Of a stretch of 64,000 bases of DNA, positions 61,816 to 64,000 are shown piece after piece. Source of the stretch: Epiperipatus broadwayi (taxonomy: Eukaryota > Onychophora > Udeonychophora > Euonychophora > Peripatidae); assembly GCA_028023455.1 (NCBI GenBank), contig JAQFVV010000548.1:265632-329631 (forward strand), given 5' to 3'. Under the pieces are notes generated by a model. It did not search any database and had not been told where the DNA came from. It was given only the letters and a program-made list of their open reading frames with translations. The position numbers and the translations under genes were made by a program. Every line of letters begins with the position of its first letter. Within the stretch, counting starts at the first letter, position 1.

Positions 61816-62800
61816 AAAAATGTGGACTGATTAAATTTTAGACTTGTTTTCTTAAAAGAAAAAAAAAAGATACTTGACTTTTAAATATTCTAAGAGAAGA
61901 GAGAAGTGAAATCAAACTACTCTACAATAATAATTAAACGTCATTAAAAACTGTCAAACTCTCAATGTATGAAAATATAATTTTTTTCAGAGTTATATTT
62001 TTATTTAAACGTAATACACATTCTAAATTAAAGTAAATTCTATAAGAAACGCTAAAACATTTATACGCGACACACACATATAAAAATGATATTAAGTAAT
62101 ACATGCATAAAATAAAAATAAATAAATTTATATATAATATTATGATTAATAAAAAATAATGTGCATATACAAAAGAAAACATTTATAATACACCCAGCTC
62201 ATTATGTTATATAAAGGGTTATATTACAGGTTGTTGTTTTTGGTTCCTGAAATGTATTGAAAAGGTAGCCAAATTTATCCATTTTATAATTGTAGTTGTT
62301 CAAGTAATCAAATGGGAGTCTTCTTTGAACATTGGCTTTAGGAGCTCAGACTTGCAAGGAATTATGATTACAGGACATGTTGAATGATGAAGGATTGACT
62401 CATAGGATAGAGGCCATCTTTGTGAAGTGCCTAGCACAGCATATTTTGAAATATAATACTAAGAAAAATTGGTTAGTTTATTTTACTACTGTGGATTTCT
62501 TGTAAAACTGTTGGCTAAGTATTACTAATTTTAATGAAAGGCTGTTAAGAATTGTGACTTGTCACACAGAATAATGAGTCCCTGTATCTGGAATATAATC
62601 TTGACTGATAGTATAGAAAAACTTGGACAAACAATCAAGGAACATTTATAATTAATCAATAGCTTCAATTGACTGAATTAATGAATTAATAGTGTGATGA
62701 AGCAAGAGCTTTGGTGGAGTTTTTATGCAATTTGAGTCTATTGTTTAATTGGGTTTTATCCTTCTTAACATAATTTAAAATTTTATGTTTTCAATATTAC
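61816..62800. other. Gene-free stretch
   Basis: No gene recognised. Confidence 0.4.
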
Positions 62801-63150
62801 ATGAATGGACTGGCCCTTCAAGCAGAGGGGAGAATACCATTGATAGCAGAGTTATCAACAATATTCACAGGCAGACTGATCTATGCAAAGCATAACATGA
62901 TCACATTTCCAGACCATGGCTCACTTCAATTGCTAGTTTCAAACCCCTACCATCCAAAGCATTCTATCTGTTTAGAGGTAAACTTCCAGCACCAGCTAAT
63001 TATATGAAGTAATTAACATGCCTGGACAGTACACCCATAATCCAGCATTTGAAATATCCCATGATTAGCTCATACTCTGTCTCAGGGTCCAGCATATTTA
63101 CTTAACACATAACGTAACTTATACAATAATTGACAGGTGACACATTGTCA
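62801..63150. other. Less AT-rich segment, unknown
   Basis: Contains a 68-codon plus-strand frame (62801-63007) without a recognisable motif. TACTCTGTCTCAGGGTCCAGC near 63073-63093 faintly resembles the direct repeats at 58.6 and 60.7 kb in reverse. Probably old repeat sequence. Confidence 0.3.
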
Positions 63151-63208
63151 AGAGAGAAAGAGAAAATAGACAAAATAACAATTAAGGCAAAATATTAACA
63201 TTTATTTT

Positions 63209-63256
63209 ACACACACACACACACGCACACACACACACGCATATATATATATATAA
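63209..63256. repeat. (CA)n(TA)n microsatellite
   Basis: CA repeat with CG variants running into TA repeat. Confidence 0.9.
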
Positions 63257-63259
63257 CAA

Positions 63260-63860
63260 TAATATTAAAATTTACATATAAAACATATAAGTAATTACTC
63301 AGGCGAAATTATAATAGTCCTTCATTAATGAAAGTTCAATCATTTAAATATAAAGAGTTTTGACTGTGATAAGAATATATTTTAAATTTCTTTACCTAGG
63401 GTTCATTGTGTGTATTTTACAACCAGTTGGCCTTTTTGGTTCTCTATTGATGGTTTCATGGCTTGTTTCTATCCTCTGACTCGGCATTAAAGAAGAGAGA
63501 GAATAGTGGTTGCAACTATTTTATGATTTTGATATCAGTTTCCAGTATTTATTCCAAGTGAAATAGTTGACTTGCAGAGGTTTGGAGCATGAATCCCTGT
63601 CTGTCACCTCCATAACTTATGCAGCTTTTTCATTAATGTTTACTGCAGCAGTGAGTGATCATCTTGGCTTACTACTGCATTCTGAATATCTGGATCTCTG
63701 GTTGTTTGGATTCTGCATTTTTTCAAAGTGAATAATAATAATCTGAACAGATGAACAATATAGAAAATAGCAGCCCAGACTGTATATCACAAAACCAGAC
63801 TATATCACAAACCTGACTGACTAATAATAGAGAGAGTGATTTTATATACTCTTTTCTCTC
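63260..63860. other. Gene-free stretch
   Basis: Moderately AT-rich; possibly LINE-derived, but no motif was found. Confidence 0.35.
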
Positions 63861-63863
63861 CTA

Positions 63864-63998
63864 TTATTTTAATTTCTTATCGTTATTTTTTAATTTAGAT
63901 CTTAACTTGAAATGTCTTTTAATTAATTTTCCATTTCTGGTTATCTTAATCCATTGCTCAGATTCATCTATGCATTCTTGATAAGATAGTTTACATTT
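63864..63998 (-). CDS. Partial open frame at window edge, probably LINE-derived
   Basis: The minus strand is open from the window end for ~44 codons to TAA at 63864-63866. It includes LSYQECIDESEQWIKITR and LIKRHFKLRSKLKNNDKK. The mixed, charged composition is protein-like and recalls retroelement ORF1 linkers, but no family is certain and the start lies outside the window. Confidence 0.3.
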   Translation of the reverse strand, partial: KCKLSYQECIDESEQWIKITRNGKLIKRHFKLRSKLKNNDKKLK

Positions 63999-64000
63999 TT

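Noticed and set aside
62801-63007. 68-residue frame as a gene
   Set aside because: No motif, and the surrounding sequence looks like old repeat DNA.

Overview
The window is very AT-rich, non-coding-looking eukaryotic DNA, almost certainly from an invertebrate animal. It holds several Penelope-like elements (PLEs) with the reverse transcriptase (RT) plus GIY-YIG architecture, four or more decayed non-LTR retrotransposons, a tRNA-derived SINE, hairpin (MITE-like) repeats and long (AT)n and (AAT)n microsatellites. I recognise no host protein gene, no intact tRNA or rRNA gene and nothing bacterial. The species cannot be fixed from the sequence; a lophotrochozoan-type genome would fit but is not shown.

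Layout. 1-7.3 kb: a long inverted-repeat element at the left edge, small hairpin repeats, one exon-like open frame (4088-4213, -) and PLE scraps. 7.37-8.43 kb: a tandem ~410-bp repeat in which each unit carries a type I hammerhead ribozyme (HHR), preceded by a head-to-head inverted partial unit; this matches a retrozyme. 8.5-16.8 kb: AT-rich with microsatellites and faint repeats. 16.9-21.6 kb: two divergently oriented PLE relics, with an HHR-bearing repeat between them. 22.0-23.6 kb: a second, more AT-rich PLE family, 5'-truncated and carrying an inverted copy of its own 3' end. 24.3-26.1 kb: an RTE-like LINE relic with a SINE inserted in it. 30.6-32.2 kb: another LINE RT relic. 33.7-34.0 kb: a hairpin element flanked by a 13-bp target-site duplication (TSD). 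34.9-38.4 kb: a PLE with ~0.94-kb inverted arms inserted, with a 12-bp duplication, into the 3' end of a third PLE family. 38.97-40.0 and 46.58-47.9 kb: two halves of one LINE separated by 6.5 kb. 49.6-50.0 kb: an HHR-bearing retroposon with a 22-bp duplication. 50.6-55.2 kb: a LINE with zinc-knuckle ORF1 and endonuclease/RT ORF2. 55.6-56.3 kb: a PLE relic. 58.6-60.9 kb: a LINE ORF1 relic between two direct repeats.

How the parts relate. The unifying theme is self-cleaving RNA. HHR motifs of at least four sequence families appear: the 410-bp tandem repeat, the dispersed tRNA-like retroposon, and the 3' regions of three PLE families. PLE enzymes (RT plus GIY-YIG nuclease) are the expected mobilisers of such non-autonomous HHR RNAs, and autonomous and non-autonomous partners lie side by side here. 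All the large reading frames are broken, so this locus itself is probably not active. Every assignment is by eye; no alignment, folding or database search was run.
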